DNA of 64,000 nucleotides from Meandrina meandrites (taxonomy: Eukaryota; Cnidaria; Anthozoa; Scleractinia; Meandrinidae). The stretch is taken from positions 28,170,937-28,234,936 of the forward strand of contig OY855906.1 in NCBI GenBank assembly GCA_963693305.1, in the 5' to 3' direction. A program made the position numbers and the translations under genes. Below are positions 1-26,700 of this stretch, one piece after another. Below the pieces are notes generated by a model. The model worked only from the letters and a program-made list of their open reading frames with translations, was not told the origin of the DNA and did not search any database. Position 1 is the stretch's first letter. Each line of letters starts with the position of its first letter.

Positions 1-829
1 TGCGTGATGTCGCACTATTTCACGCGACACTTTACGATAGCTCTTTTCCGATGCGCTATATATTACGGCCATTGATTCTAAATTGTTTGAAGATGACCAA
101 TGTGAAAAATCGCCATCGAGTGTCGTTGGTTGTGTGTAAATTGCACAAACGAACGATTAACATCGACGCTTTTAATTTTCTATTGCGCATATCATTCTCC
201 CTTCGGATACAGTCTAAAAAGGGAAAAAAAAATTAAAATATATAATTTGGTTCGCCCACGCAAAAGCTCTCTGTTTCTAGGGGCAACTTAAAAACGAAGC
301 TGTAAGGCAGCTGCTTTTGGGACGATCTTCTTTGATCGTTATCGATCAGTTCGAGAATTACTCATTTTATTTTTATAATCTCCGCCAATGAACATTGCCA
401 TTCGAGTCAGGTGATTTTTCGCGTGAAACAACTACGTGATGCTAGTGAATTGTACGCTAACATGATTGGCTGGTAAAAGAATACATACCCCCACGGTGAT
501 ATGTAAGGAGAATTTGTCGCTAACGAATTTCCCTAACTTTTCGACATTTTGGGGTGTTTTCGCAATGAATGAGTATCTTTTTATGACAAGCTGAATCATA
601 AATTTCAGCAGTAGTAAAGATAGCTCTCGCTGTCTGCGATTTAATTTTAGATTAAAAACCTGTCATGAGATTGTATTGATTAAAATGTAAATTCTTGTTA
701 GCTACGAAATGCGCGCCATAAGTCATCACAACGTGAATGAATGAAAACAGAATACGGACAACGTACATGTAATGTAATGTGGCTGTAGTAAATCGTCGAA
801 CAATTCAATATTACTCGAAAGCGAATCAA
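1..829. other. 5' flank and probable 5'UTR of the TNK-like kinase gene
   Basis: No coding exon or repeat is recognised here. The sequence is AT-rich and leads into the SAM-domain exon. Short open stretches have no recognisable domain. Part of it is likely promoter and 5'UTR of the downstream kinase gene, but no core promoter element stands out, and an untranslated upstream exon outside the window cannot be excluded. Confidence 0.4.
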
Positions 830-13148
<12,319 letters not shown>

Positions 13149-16100
13149 ATGTTGTAAGCAGTGTAAATAATATAGTGTAATACAAGATGGGAGGCAAGAG
13201 TTGCTGCGTTGGCTTATACATGTAAAGGTCGGACAGTTTGTCAAAGACGTATCAGCCTGCACTGTTGTACTTTAGAAAGACATGTAGTTGGCTTTGTGTC
13301 CATGTACATGTACATAGCTGTACACTCATCTTATATCCGTTCTGTGGGCCTTCGCGGTGTAGTTGTTGGAATGGTGATTAACGCTGACCTGGAAGTAAAC
13401 TTCTTAGTTCAATTTCTTTTTCTTGGAAGCGTAATTGTAAGTGTAATTGTAAATCGAAGTATGAGGCTCATCAAAGTAGAACGTGATGGATGTACATGAC
13501 AATTTGTCAAATACATAATTGAATACCAAGTTAGCGTTATACCTGAATTAGCTTTATATTTTCTTTTGAACAAATGGCCTAAGTTTTGTCTCCTTCACAG
13601 CCATTGTTTGGGCTCGTCATGCAATGCGCCAAATAACGGCGACTCGAATAAAGGCTCTGAAGGAGCTACTAGCTACTGTATAGTTGGGTAATTCGTGTCG
13701 ATTGGTATACACGTATTTGTGTGTGTACACTGTATCCCGCAAACAATTTGATTGTCCAGTGCATGCTCGATTTATACAGTAAATACAATTAATTAATCGG
13801 TGGAGTGTTCGTTGCATACCGTTCTAACTTACATGTAAAGATGTGGCATAAAAATAGCTTAAAAATACTAATATTGCGTGCAACATTATTTTGTTGCTCG
13901 ACATGCACCTCTTTTTCTAACTTGCTGATTTGATGAACTTTGCATGACATTGGTTAACGTGCCAAAGGCGGCTTAGAACGAAATTAGATCGTCTGGTTAT
14001 AACTTAAACAGCTCTATGCTGAAGAAGTGTGATTTAACGAATGTAACGTACAGTGAATACACTCACGTGTACATAAAAATATTACATATTAGTTTTTCAT
14101 CCAGTTCTTGTTCAATTAGAACTGATATGCAGACAGTGAAATGCTAGATGCAGAGGTAATTAATTATTTTAGATTAAATTGATAGGTGTCTATTTTATGT
14201 TTTAATTACATGTACTATATCAGAACTGAGCATGGTCGCATTTTTATTTGGAGTCTGGAAACTCGTTGTAAATATGATCAACTGTTTTTGTTTTTGTTTG
14301 TTTGTTTTGCTTTTTTTTTTTGTTTTTTTTGTTTTAGGTATTTTTTAAGAAACTTGCTTGTTGCAAATAGAGGTTTCTCTCCACAACTGGTTTGTGTCCA
14401 GAAGTTTCTTTTTTTTTTAGTTTTTAAACAAACCAATATTGATTGATATCGAATTCCTTAGCATAGTATCATTTCACATTAAAGCATTATAGTACAGGAT
14501 AAGTTAGGAAACTATCACCGAATAATATTCACATTTGCCAAATAATATGATAAGCGTCGGAAAGATGCACAAAACATTTTCGATCAGCAACATGATCAGT
14601 GCGAAAAATTACAGATATTTAGATGTAGAAATTTTTGGTGAATGTTGCGTTGCTCTCGTTGGAGCGAGCAAATTAATGACCAAGCGTCAGTTAATTATTT
14701 CCAGAGACTGTGTCTCTTTGAGGTTTAGTAGTTGGTTATTCAACGGATTTAATGGCTAGAGATATAGTTAAGTTTTATATTATAATAATTATTTTAATGT
14801 TCAATATAGCAGTTGCGTTCCTTTGTAATATATATTTTGTTTATTTTTTTTTCTGGAATATTTTCTCCAGATGGTATATGTTAAATTTATTTTAAGATTA
14901 TTTTTCGCCGATGCTTTAACAGTGAAGGCTTTGATATTTTAAACGATATATTTATTTATTTAATTAAAATTAAAATAGTTATTTTAAGTATTTTTTCAAG
15001 GCACTTGTGCGTGTAATTGTTGTTTTCAGTTCTAGTCCATGCTGGTTGCCATTATGAGCAGAATTCAAATTAATAAATAGCCTAATGTAGAACGTCCATT
15101 GCTTAAATATAGAATAATCGTAATATAAAACAATTCTTCCGTGGTATAGTACTTGAGTAGCAATTGAAATAAAAAATGAAATAACACGATATTGTTTGAT
15201 TTAACAGTCTACTTACGTCTATCGTCAGTAATCGAACTTCTAATATTAAGATAGATATCGGTATGTCGTTATACATCAGCATGCAAGAGCCCCAGGTGTC
15301 CCTCGATGCTTGTTATTTTCTGTGCAGTGTTCCTGGTTATCGGCACGCTAGCTCTAATTGAAACTGATATTAATGCTTATCCTCACTGTTGAAAGCACGA
15401 GATTCTATTTGCAATAATTTGTAATAGAATTATTCCGAAACTTGCGACGTGAAAAAGGACAATGGTGTCAACAATTTGGGATAAATTCTCTTTCGCCTTT
15501 CAGTGCCGTATGCGTCGTAATCAAAAAGTAAATATCTTGTCCATAGCAGTTTATCCAAAGCTAAAAAAAAAAAAGAAAAAAAAAGAAAAAAAAAAACGCT
15601 GGGTGTCTATTGAACTCATAATGCTTTCAGGAAGTGAGGTGCCCTCCATTTAACCCTGCCTTAGTACTGTTTACTGGTTTACATGTATGCCTCGGGGAAC
15701 ATCCGCACAAGCGTGGCGGGATGTTCGTTTGATTGATTTCTTCTGATTTCCCACGTATCTGTTCATACTCACACCGTGTATCTGCATATTTTGCTACTTT
15801 GTAGTTCTGCTATTGATTGTATAATTAGAAACAATGGCTGCAGCCTACATCGACACTTGAAAACTGAACCATATTCAAATTCGTTAGATCTCGTTCTCAG
15901 ATGTTCTCACTGCGCTTGCGTCGCACCGTAGGAACAAATGTTTAGAGAAAAAACGCAATTAAATCTTAACTACCCTAAACTGAAAAATGCTAATGCTTTT
16001 GCAACGCAACTTAACTATTTTTATTGACGATGTATCAAAACTGGACTAAAACTCCTTCCCAAATATAATATAAGCTTAAAAAAAAGCTGAGAGAAACGCT

Positions 16101-16577
16101 CAAATACAACATTGTCCATATCAGTTTTCCCAATCGAAATCCCAATGATTTCATGGGAAAGTTTTCAGAAAATTCGAAAACTGCTTAACTGGCAAAACGA
16201 ATGCTGTACTTACCTTATCAAGCAAGATGAAAGCGCTTAGTTTGTTTCTTTGCTTGCTTTGTCTCCTTTTCTGTTTTTTGCTTGTTTGTTTGTTTGTTTG
16301 TTTTTGTCTTGTCTTTATGTTTGTTTTTCAACATTAGTGAATCGTACAGTCCCGCGAATAGGGCCGGAAGCATTTGCATTCGGGAAGCTCAATAATATTT
16401 GTAACAAAATCCCAAAACTCCCAATGTAGTATGTCAGCAATCCAGGATTTCCTTCGTGCGTTGCGTGTTGGTATGTTATTACCCAGACTTATTATCCGTT
16501 AGGTAGTGTAGGATTACTAACGTGTCATAACGAGTCGCGTTCGACAACTCTTGGTCAGTATTTTGCTTACAACTGAA
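13149..16577. other. Intergenic region between kinase gene and collagen-Ig-discoidin gene A
   Basis: Probable 3'UTR of the kinase gene, with a candidate AATAAA at 13647-13652, followed by AT-rich sequence with homopolymer stretches (A-rich about 15560-15597, TTTG repeats about 16280-16305). I see no exon, RNA gene or well-formed transposon. The last few hundred bases are likely promoter and 5'UTR of gene A. Confidence 0.45.
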
Positions 16578-19500
16578 ATGTCGTTCAAGGATCGTAGCTT
16601 TTCAGTTAGCCCAGGCACAGTGTTGTCTGTGTTTTGTTTGCTTCTTTACTCCGCTGGATTCATTAGGAACGAGCTGAAGTTTAATGATTACGACAAAAGA
16701 TTGATGGCTGTCGAGGAAGTCACTCCTCAGTTGAAACAACGAATTAACGAAATGGCAAAGGAATCGAATGAAGGTAGGATGTCTCAGGAATTTGAAACGA
16801 CTCCGTCTTTTTTGCTATCTTACGTTGTAATTGTTCTTCGTTTACTTTGCTTACGTGTTCTGCACTATAGACAGCAAGACAGTTTAAATGTTTCACCGAA
16901 TGTCTTTTGCTTCCAGACGGTCATTGTAGTAGTCATAATTAACAATGCGTTTAAAACCTCTTTTATTCCCATGATTTGAGAAAGTATCCGCTTTTAAATG
17001 TATAAGTTTAAAATTACAGTTTTACATCAACATCAGGGGCAAAGAGGTCACTTTCGAGGAATTACCTTACGGTTATATTTGGAAACGGAACAGATAAATA
17101 AGTAAATAAATATAATTTCCATCACAAACGTATCCAGAAATCGAGCACTCCTTTTTACAGAATTAAAGAAACTGTTTAAAGAAAGTAATGGTCGTCCAGC
17201 GTAGAGGTGCCGCACTCAATAAATGACATTTTGTGTAACTTGTATAAATATAATGATGATACGGTTTTAAATAAGTACTATTTTAAATCTTTTTACGGCT
17301 CCCCAGCCGATTAAGAAGCACACAACGCGCGGAAGATTCCTGTTTCTGTGAGATGTATTTAGTAATCAGGTTTTATTTTTCTTTTGTCATGTTAGCTCCC
17401 ACAAACCACGACAAAGACAAAAACAACGTCAAACTGGAAAGATCTAGACGAGTGACCTCAAATTCTAATGACTCAGCCTACATAAAAGAAATACTGGAAG
17501 ATATAATTACTTCAAGTTTAAAGATTTGCAAAAAACAGGGAAGATTTAACTTTTGCCCACGTGGACGGCCGGGACTTCCAGGAAAAGAGGGACCAAAGGG
17601 CGACAGAGGCGACGAAGGGAGGAGGGGAAGGAAAGGTTCCCAAGGAGTTATGGGACCGCCTGGCAGAAGTGGAAAGCAAGGAATTATTGGACCACCAGGA
17701 ATACGAGGAGAAAAAGGAATTAAAGGGGATATCGGGCCACCGGGTATTCCAGGGATTAAAGGTGAACCAGGAGAATCCATTTCTGCACCGAACGTGAAGA
17801 TTTCTCCTTCGCAACTGACTGCCAACGAAAGCAACACTGCAGCTCTTCTTTGCTCTGTTTCTGGGAATCCAACAGCACAGATATCCTGGACCAGGTTGGA
17901 TGGATCGTTGCCAAACAGCAGAACGAAAGTGACGTCAGATGGCCTGATGCAGATTAAAGGTCTTCGACTAGAAGATGCTGGGAAATACAAATGCGTGGCA
18001 CGAAATCTACTGGGGAAGGATGAAAAAACTGCAAGTCTTGTTGTACACAGTAAGTTGTAAAACAACGTGTCTTTTTCCGTACGTTTCCTTAGGCCGTTCA
18101 TTATAACTTTCTTAGAAGGAAACTTAAAAGGGGAAAATTCCAAAACACATTTCAAGTTTATTTTGTAGTTGTGATCTTCTCGGTATTTTTCGATATCTTT
18201 TGTTAAGAATGCGCTCCCTTTGGTAGACTTCTTACTCGGTTCGCCAGACGCCAGATCTAGTTTATAACTGAACGCTACATTTTCTCGTGTACTTTTATGT
18301 GGTTATAAACAAAAAGAGACGCATACAAAGGACTGTATGTGGGGGATAATTTTGAAATCAAACAAATTTCACCTTTTGCTTTGTCAAACAATCAGCCAAA
18401 CGCAGAAAAGAAATTGAAGTTGTTGTTGTAATCGTTTTTCTCACTTGCAGGTCGCCCCAAGATTTCACTCTCGTTTGGCCCATCTTATGTTGAAAATAAC
18501 AAGAACATCACCCTACCAAAATGTCACGTGACTAGCTTTCCTCCAGCAACGATCACGTGGTCCAAAGTGCACGGTGAACTGGTGCAAGCCAGATCTGTAT
18601 TGAAAGAAGGACGGCTGTCAATATTAAATACTCAAAAGAGAGATTCTGGTTTGTACAAATGCAAAGCGTCAAATAACTTAGGACATGATTCAGCTGTTAC
18701 TCATCTAAGCGTAGTGGAACTGCCACATTTTACAATCAGTCCGCCTTCGAAGCTCGAAGTAGTCACAGGCCGAAACATCTCAGTCCCCTGTCAGGCTTCA
18801 GGTGATCCCCAACCAACAGTCACGTGGTTAAAGGAAAACGGAGAGCTACCCTCTGGAAGATCGAAAGTTAGTGTAGATGGAACACTTGAAATCTGGAGCC
18901 TTAAAGAGGAGGACTCGGGGAGATATACCTGTACAGCGTCGTCGAATGGGATCTTTACCAAGGCGATTTCTACTATGGTACTGACTGTTAAAGGAGGTAA
19001 GAAATTGGTTTAACTCATTATTACCGTTACATCTTTTTAACAGTCAAGGTAATGCTTTTAAGAATACAACTCCGTATCCCATTGATGAGGTCACAGCACG
19101 GGTGTCATTTCTTTTTTCTTTCTTTCTTTTTTTTTTCTTTGTAATACTGAAGCTAACTGTCTGTTAAACCCAAAGGTAAGATACTAAAGTTCAAGCATTA
19201 GCACAGTGCCACCCACGTAGGCATAACTCCAATAAACGATATGAGAAACATGAGTTTTTTGTGGAAGTTCTTGTGGCCGTTTACATTGAGGTCTGCTGTT
19301 TTGACAATCTCGTAGATGTCAAAACAGTCAAAAGCACTACCCTTTAGCTAGCTGCAGCTACCAGATGTAAACTCCTTGCGAATGCATAAGTTGGTTCGAA
19401 AATTGATTTACTTTGCGAGAAAATAAAAATAACATTTCGAATGGACAGGAGTAAACAAAGTCAGAGGTTTAATACATCTGATAGGTTTCTCCGAACACCG

Positions 19501-21357
19501 GTTTAAGAACAGTCCCAACCACTGCCGTTATGCAGCTTCCTGAGGTTTTAAACGCCGTGCTTTTATCAGTACTTACGTTGTCTTTGTCAGGCACAACAGG
19601 TAAAGATTTGGCTTTTGTGAGAATACAAGCCACCGTGAAAGAGACCTGTATTAAATTAGCAAAAAGAAAATAAAATTCATCAAATATCATTTATTTATTT
19701 CGGTTATACTGTGTATTAGTCCTTTTCTTTAACTGCCCGATATATTTTGGTTCGTGTTTCACGCGGCGATTTCTTGTTGGGTGATTGACTCCTGCCCGCA
19801 TGCAAAACTTTTGTGTCTGTAGTGTGAATTGAGCTGAGACGATTTCTAAAACATGTAAAGCTTTTAGTACAGGCTAGAATCTACTCGAATGATTGCCAGA
19901 ACGTTAACCCGGGTCTCAGGGGTGGATTTAGAAAAATCAAAAAGGGGTAGGGCAAACACTTTAGAGAGAGCGCAGATTCATCCTACACGGTACTGATACC
20001 TTTGCTACCAAACTGAATGAGCCACTTGAAGTGAGCTTAGGGCTTATCTTGAGGAAAATGGTTTGGTAATTAAAAAAACGTGGGTTGTACCTTGCAGAAA
20101 TCATTTTTAAGATCAAGCACGACATGACATGCTTCCCTACTTACAACCAGGCATCTGCTTTAGGCAAGTGTCTTAGGAAAGATAAGAAGCGATGGCATTT
20201 CTGTACTGTTATTTTCACTGTATTCGTGTAATTGACAGCACTTCGCTTGTCCTTCAGTATGTGGACCTGTAGGAGTAGCAGACAGGAACACAATACCAGA
20301 TGCTAGAATGACAGCAAGTACAGCTTGGAGTAAGCCATACCATGGTCGACTGAATGAAAAAAGGCAACATAACGCGTGGTGTCCGAGCAGCAAATCAGAC
20401 AGAACAGACTATCTTCAAGTTGATATGGGTGCTGTGTACTTTGTTTGCGCAGTGGCGACACAAGGGCGAGGGACAACCAGCGAGTGGGTCACCAGCTACA
20501 AATTACATCTGTCTACAAATGGTGTAACTTGGAACGCCTACAAGGAAAACAATGTAGAGAAGGTAAACACACTATTGCCAGGAATAGAACAAATATTTCT
20601 AAGACTTTTCGAAGAGTTTCAATTTAAATGCGAGAAAGCGGGCTGCTTAGAGGCCCTATTTTAGGCGAAAAACAGAGGCTAAGAATAACGTATTTATGTC
20701 ATATGTCAGAAGATTTAATTTTCGGAGAGGAACCGGAGACGAGAATGTGACTCATGGTAAGAATCTTACTACTTTTACCAGAGTTGCAACAAAACAAGAA
20801 TCGTGGACCATTTGTGGTGATCATGAAGGAATTTAATCTTCGTTGGCCAACCTTTTTTTTCGTCGGCGAATTAGAATTTATAAACGTTGTCTTTTTGTTA
20901 TGTTAAGAAGACAAACCGATGGCGATCGTTTCTACAAGTGTTTCTACTTGTGTTCTTGTTCACTACCATTCATCACTTGTGGAACTGTGCCTCTCGCGCA
21001 AAAAATAGCCGAACCCAAACTCATTTTCTATTCCTGTTCTTGCTACGTAAAAAAGCAACAATATCGTTGCTTTTTTTTTCATTTTTGTCGATAAGTACTC
21101 TTGTAAAATAATTGTAAATGCCTTTTTTTTAATTTTTACAGCCACCGCGAATCAATTTCGTTTCTGCCATCCCTTTTATTAATGCAATCTGTCACGTTGT
21201 CTTTTTTCTCTCGTAGGTGTTCCGAGGAAACACGGACCGACATAGTATCGTGCAAAATTCCCTCAGTATTGACGTCAAAGCCAAATATGTTCGGTTTTAT
21301 CCCGTCACATTTTCCATTTATCCTTGTTTGGGAGTTGAAATATTTGTTCGTAAATAA
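16578..21357 (+). CDS. Discoidin gene A: membrane-anchored collagen / 3x Ig / F5/8 type C protein
   Basis: Five exons with matching phases: 16578-16773, 17396-18049, 18451-18996, 20258-20562, 21217-21357; predicted 613 aa. Residues about 14-29 form a hydrophobic stretch after a short N-terminus (signal-anchor, so type II topology, or an uncleaved signal), followed by a short charged, possibly coiled segment. Residues about 122-193 are 24 uninterrupted Gly-X-Y triplets ([10 protein letters not shown] start, GEPGES end). Three Ig domains follow (about 194-283, 284-370, 371-465), with C...W...DxGxYxC patterns (DAGKYKC, DSGLYKC, DSGRYTC). The final two exons encode one F5/8 type C domain ([26 protein letters not shown]). 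The domains indicate an extracellular matrix or cell-surface adhesion role; no specific function is recognised. The usual terminal Cys of F5/8C is absent and the protein ends VEIFVRK. The exon before the discoidin module ends in phase 1, as in copies B and C. Confidence 0.9.
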
Positions 21358-21399
21358 CATTATCCTAATATATCATATGCTAAAAAATATATACGGTAA

Positions 21400-23015
21400 C
21401 AGAAGTCCATAACTAGAAGTCTACATCTGGTATTGGGGCGGGTGCTGTGTCTTTCGCGTGTAGGTTATTTTTAGAAACTGATGTGCTCGCGAGAAAATGA
21501 CGTGACCCACTATTTCTACAGCATTGGAGTTCTAAGAGCCTCTTCATATGAGCCTGGTTGACCGGGCTGGCCTGGTTTCCTCGATCTCGCCTCACTCCTA
21601 TTCCCTTTGTAAAAATTGCGATGTGTTCATATGAGAAGGCGGGTCAGCCCTGTTGCCGAGATCTCGGTTTCTTCGACCGACAATCGACAGTTACAATTAC
21701 CTTGATTAGTAAAGTTACAAGAGTCAACAAAGCTATGAAAGTCGCGAACGATTTTTGTTTATGTGGCGCCATTTTGGTTTTGTTTCCTGAATTTCATCCC
21801 GGTAACCGGGCTGAAATTTCCCATATGAACAGATGATAAAATTCGTCCCGAGCCAGCCCGGTTAGCGGGATCATATGAACAGGCCCTAAGTTGCGGCCGA
21901 ATATTTTAGAAAGTGGCAAGAAATCAAATCACATCAAAACACTTGACAGGCCATTCTCTTTAATTCTCACATTTCGACAGAAGTAGTATCGTAAATAGTG
22001 ATTTCAAACGTCTGTTCAGTGGATTTGAAGGCGAGTGAAAAGGCAACCCTTCGCCGGGTTTCGGTAGACAAACTCACAAAACAAACAGGTCGACTTTTTA
22101 TAATTTACGAGAGAATTATGAACAGAAGTACCCCAAAATTTTAGTAGGATAGTGTGTCTTCTTTTTTGTACAGCATATCCTCGTGTTAAAATACTGAGCA
22201 ACATACACAACGCGACAGCTGCACACTGCGAAGTGCCCGAGAAGCACAACTTGAATTAAACTTTTGACGGCTGTGAATGATATCATCATTGTTCGATGAA
22301 TTAAACTGGTATTTCTATTCACATTAAAACATGTACATCACCTTAGTCAGTCTTTTGTTGTCATGACGTCTTTATAATTCCAAAAACATGCGAAACTCGC
22401 CAAACTTGTCGTTTTCTCTGAATGTTGTTCTCAAACGAATCAAACTTCATTCTCTTCATTCCGCGCTCGATTTTGAGCGCTTCAGGGACGACGGTTTTGT
22501 TTTTCAAAATAGCAACGAACCTGTGCCAAAATGTACTTGCTCTCTGAATGCCTGTCTTCATCTTGAGAGTACCATTAATCTTTAGTGTCTTCGCGTTTTG
22601 AATTTGACTCGGAATTAGTCTCTGTTGCCCGCTGCCATTTCGTATTCTGACTCCAAAACACTGAAGACCTCTGAAATTGGATGCTCCGAATTTTTAAAAC
22701 TTCGATGCTATCATCATCGATGAAAGATGGCCTGATGATTCTCGTCCTGAGGATTTAATCCTCAAAACGGAAATTATGATGACCAACAAGCAGTAATTTC
22801 GTAATGCCGTTCGGTTCGCTCGTCCTCTGCAGTTCTGCTTTTTCTTCAAAAATTTGTTCAAACAATCAAAGGCGCGAATTGAAAAACGCTTCAACGTGAT
22901 TGGCTACTTGTTCGCGGCAAAGCTGTTCTAAAACTAGCCCTCACGCGAAAGACATATCTCAAGGCCTATTACCAGAGTCGAACCAGAGATGTAGACTTCT
23001 AGTTATGGACTTCTG
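21400..23015. mobile_element. Non-autonomous hAT-like element just after gene A stop codon
   Basis: Terminal inverted repeats begin CAGAAGTCCATAACTAGAAG at 21400 and end with the inverse at 23015. The flanking direct repeat ACGGTAA is at 21393-21399 and 23016-23022. CAG-initiated ends with a 7-8 bp duplication suggest hAT. The element starts 42 bp after the gene A stop, so it lies in or replaces the 3'UTR. It contains another MITE at 21535-21888 and no transposase. Confidence 0.8.
21535..21888. mobile_element. MITE nested in the hAT-like element
   Basis: Left end GAGCCTCTTCATATGAGCC and right end TCATATGAACAGGCCC are imperfect inverted repeats that continue through ACCGGGCTGGC on both arms. 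No ORF of note. Confidence 0.65.
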
Positions 23016-23290
23016 ACGGTAATAGCAGTGTTCAAATCATTTATAGAAAGTGCATTTCAATTGTGCTCACATCTCTTACATGTTTACATGTTACACGTTT
23101 TGGACGTGCATGCAAACTAGGACTTACCCTGCCGTATAAGGATATTTATTATCCAACACTGCTTCGTAGAGTACAAATAACGCGCGAAACGAGTACAAAT
23201 ATCACACGATATTTGTACTCGTCTCATTCCCCCGACCGCGCGAAAGATAAAAAACCTTAGCAAATCAGAATTTCGGGGAAATGAAAACGT

Positions 23291-23461
23291 TGGATAATAA
23301 ATCTCTTATTAGACATTTTAGTGTGTAGTATCGCTGTAAATTTTTACTCATCATTTGTATTTTGACTCGCCCTTCGGGCTCGCCAAAATACTGCATGACT
23401 CGTAAAAATATACAGCGATACTACACACTAAAATGTCTAATAAGATATATTTATTATTCCA
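23291..23461. repeat. Long hairpin repeat (first of a pair)
   Basis: The arms TCTTATTAGACATTTTAGTG and its inverse (ending near 23455) enclose a loop with CGCCCTTCGGGCTCGCC. It is a near-perfect palindrome and probably a deletion derivative of a DNA transposon. Confidence 0.7.
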
Positions 23462-23591
23462 CTATTGCGCCATTTTACCATATTAAGGCAAAAGAACGCG
23501 CAAAATATACCACGTTATTACACTATAGAACAGGGCAAAAATACGGACTGAAAGCGAAGCGACAAAATGGCTGAACCAAACTTTAATTTTT

Positions 23592-23763
23592 AGTGGAATA
23601 ATAAATCCCTTATTCGATATTTTAACAGATAATACGAGCGCACATTTTGCTCATTGCTCGTATTTTTCCTCGCCCCTTCGGGGCTCAGAAAAATACTACG
23701 CAATTCGCAAAATATCCACGCGTATTATATGTTAAACCATCGAATAAGGTGTATGTATCCACT
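23592..23763. repeat. Long hairpin repeat (second of a pair)
   Basis: Arms around CCTTATTCGATATTTTAAC are repeated in inverse at about 23730-23760. The loop has CGCCCCTTCGGGGCTC. GTGGAATAATAAAT next to it is the inverse of TTTATTATTCCAC next to the first hairpin, so the two form a composite. Confidence 0.65.
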
Positions 23764-26700
23764 TCCCTCAAATGATTTAGGTTTTTAAAGAGGTTTTCTT
23801 CAAAGCAAGATGATGATGATGCTAATTATGATTCTAAGACGACAGACCGCGAACACAATAGTAGCTGCTGTAAACATCTTATTGCCGTAACCGTTAATCA
23901 GTAGGATACCAAAGTCTCTGCATTTCTACGATTGAACATCTTTTGATGATGATTACGGTGGTCTCTACTAAGAGATGACAATGTCATTCATTAACAAGAA
24001 CCATAATTGATAAAATATAAACATATTCCCAAACCAATAAGTAGGGAGACAAATGGTCTTAAGTCCCGCTTCCCGTACCTTTTACTCCCCGGTGCCTCAC
24101 CTCTCTTAGTGACTCCCGCCTTTTTGTGCTATTTCTATTGCAAAATATTGCGAATTAATCATTCTCTGGGAGATTAGGGCCATTAACATTTCCTCCAATA
24201 ACATTTTCCTCCATGTCTCCTCTGGCCGCCGTCTGCTCTTCTTTCCCTCTGGTGCCCAGATTTAAGGACTTCATGGATTCTATACTGGTGGTCCATGCGT
24301 AGTGCATGAGAGAATACGAATAATATTATGATTTGGTATATACCACACAAGTGAATAGTGCTTTCCGCGCGCGCTAATTGGTTAACTTGGAGGTGATTAG
24401 CGAAGTACTATTCACCTCCGAGCAGCCGAAAAGAAACAAAATGGCTTCGCGCGTCGCTTTGGGTACCGAAAGTTGATTATTGAAATTGATAGACACAGGG
24501 GTAAAGTATAAATACCACTGTACCTTTTTTATTAGATTATTATGATATTTTCATGTAGGTGTCAATGTGGTAAGCTCGCGGTTTGATGTTTATTACATTT
24601 AATAATTTAAGTATGTCTGGCGATTCGAAGCTTGTGTTACCAAGACGTAAAAAAAAAAAAAAATTGAAAAGGAACGGGACAGAAATAGTGTTGTAGTAAC
24701 TGTAAGTGCTTATTGAACTTAATTGTCTAACATGAGAAAAGGACAAAGTATTTGTAAAAAAATAGTGTTTAGACTGATTTGCGTTGTCTTTAAACAAATT
24801 GCACATTGCGGCAAAATATGCCAAACTGGTTGAGAGCTATCAAAACGTAGTTGGTAAATACGGTAAATTACGCCTGTAATTTAATGATCCTAGCTCGGTG
24901 GAATTTATCCAATTCTTTACTACACTTTAGTACAGGCAAACCTTTCTCTACGAACACCTCCACAATATACGAACACCACTACTGCACAGAGTTAACTGGT
25001 CCCAGAGAAACTAGAGTTTATACAATCTCTACTTTTACAATATGAATTAAACTCAGCTCTATCACTTTTATACGTGAGTCCGTTCTAAATACTGTATGTG
25101 TTAAGTAAGACAAAGTGTTCACATATCAAGACAGTGATATGTCTTCTTGTCTGGTGATCAGTTTTTCTAACAGTATCCTTCGTTAAATGCAGTTAAGTTG
25201 GGAGATATATAGCCAGGTAATAACTGCGTATATTTAATATATATTCAGGACATTTATGGCATTCCAGCTAGGTCATAGGAAATATGGCCAGACAGGATGG
25301 TATATGGGCACACTTGGAGAAATACAAGACAAGAAACTGAACGAAATCTAATAAGAAAATGGAGAAAGTTGCTTAAAGCTAATCTTTTCTTTTCTGAAAT
25401 GAAGAGATTTCTTAGAAAATATTAATATTGGGGGCTGTAGTATGCACATTTCGACAACGAGTGTACGAATTCTACCAAACAATTGTTTTACGAATCTATA
25501 AGATTGTTTGGCGTTTGTGGTGGTCGTCACTAAATCAGAAGACTGGAAGTGTGACTGGGTGAGCAGCACAGATTCCATGAATTCTCTGTGGACTGCGCAA
25601 TGGGCGAGATGTCTGGCCGTGAGGGAAACGACTGAGCAACCTGGATATTTGTGTAAAGCCTTATAGATGCATTATTTGTAGACATAGCAGAAATATCTTA
25701 CAGGAATATCACTACAATGTCTGAGATACAAAGACCCGTTAGATACATCACACACATTTCGAAAACGCATGCATGGACGAACAATAGAACTTCATTTAAA
25801 AATGGACGAGTAACGCAATTAACCAGGATAAGATTTGTTGAGAGCATTTTCTGGTTTAGTTAAATATAAAAAAATCAAGACAGTGTTTCATCGGGAAATC
25901 ATAAACAGCGAGAAGAGAGTTGAAAATACGACGCGCAGCGGAGTAGCTTTGACGAAGTTCGAGGTGTTTGGATAGCCGATGAAATACTGTCTCCAGTGTT
26001 TGATATATCTTCTCGATTTAAGCTTTCGGCCGTCAAAGTAAAGCCTCCAAGGAATGATGAAAAAAGCGCAAATGAAGTTTGAAATGTGTAAAAAGACTTC
26101 AAAATAAAAAATGCGTAAATAAGGTGAAAACATCAAGTAAGAATTTGCCTAATAAAAGGAAATTATTTTGAAAGATTAGAATATTGCCTAGGTAGGACTT
26201 TGCATTGCTGTTATTCCCTTCGTTTGTCATGCGGACAATCGCGTACATTCCTGTTGATGTTAATTCTAGGAATTCGGTGATACATGAAGAAAATATTCCC
26301 AAATGCAAGTCCACGTGAATTTGCGTGTCCTTTGACCTTAATATGATCTTTGTTTTTCTTTTAATTGATTTGCTGTGCGGAGAATTTGGTTGTATATCAA
26401 GAAGGTGTGTTTTCTTCTCTCTTGTCGCCTGTGCGTTAAGAATATAATATATTTTTATGTGTGTGAATGGCCGCCGATGAATCGAATAAATTTCTTCATT
26501 ATATATCAGAATTAAGGAAAATTATTTGAACGTCAATGTACTTACCGAGAAATAACACGTCTTGTGCGCCTGAGTAAAATGGATAATTTTGAGTGGAATG
26601 GCTACAATAATTTGCACAGCCGTCTGCAACACGCGCCGAGATAGCCAGGATATCTTATGTATGCCGATCGAAGAAATACCGTTACAAATAGATCGTTTTC

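Noticed and set aside
17478..18155. 225-codon open frame on the minus strand
   Set aside because: Antisense of the collagen/Ig exon of gene A; proline-rich only because it mirrors Gly-X-Y codons.
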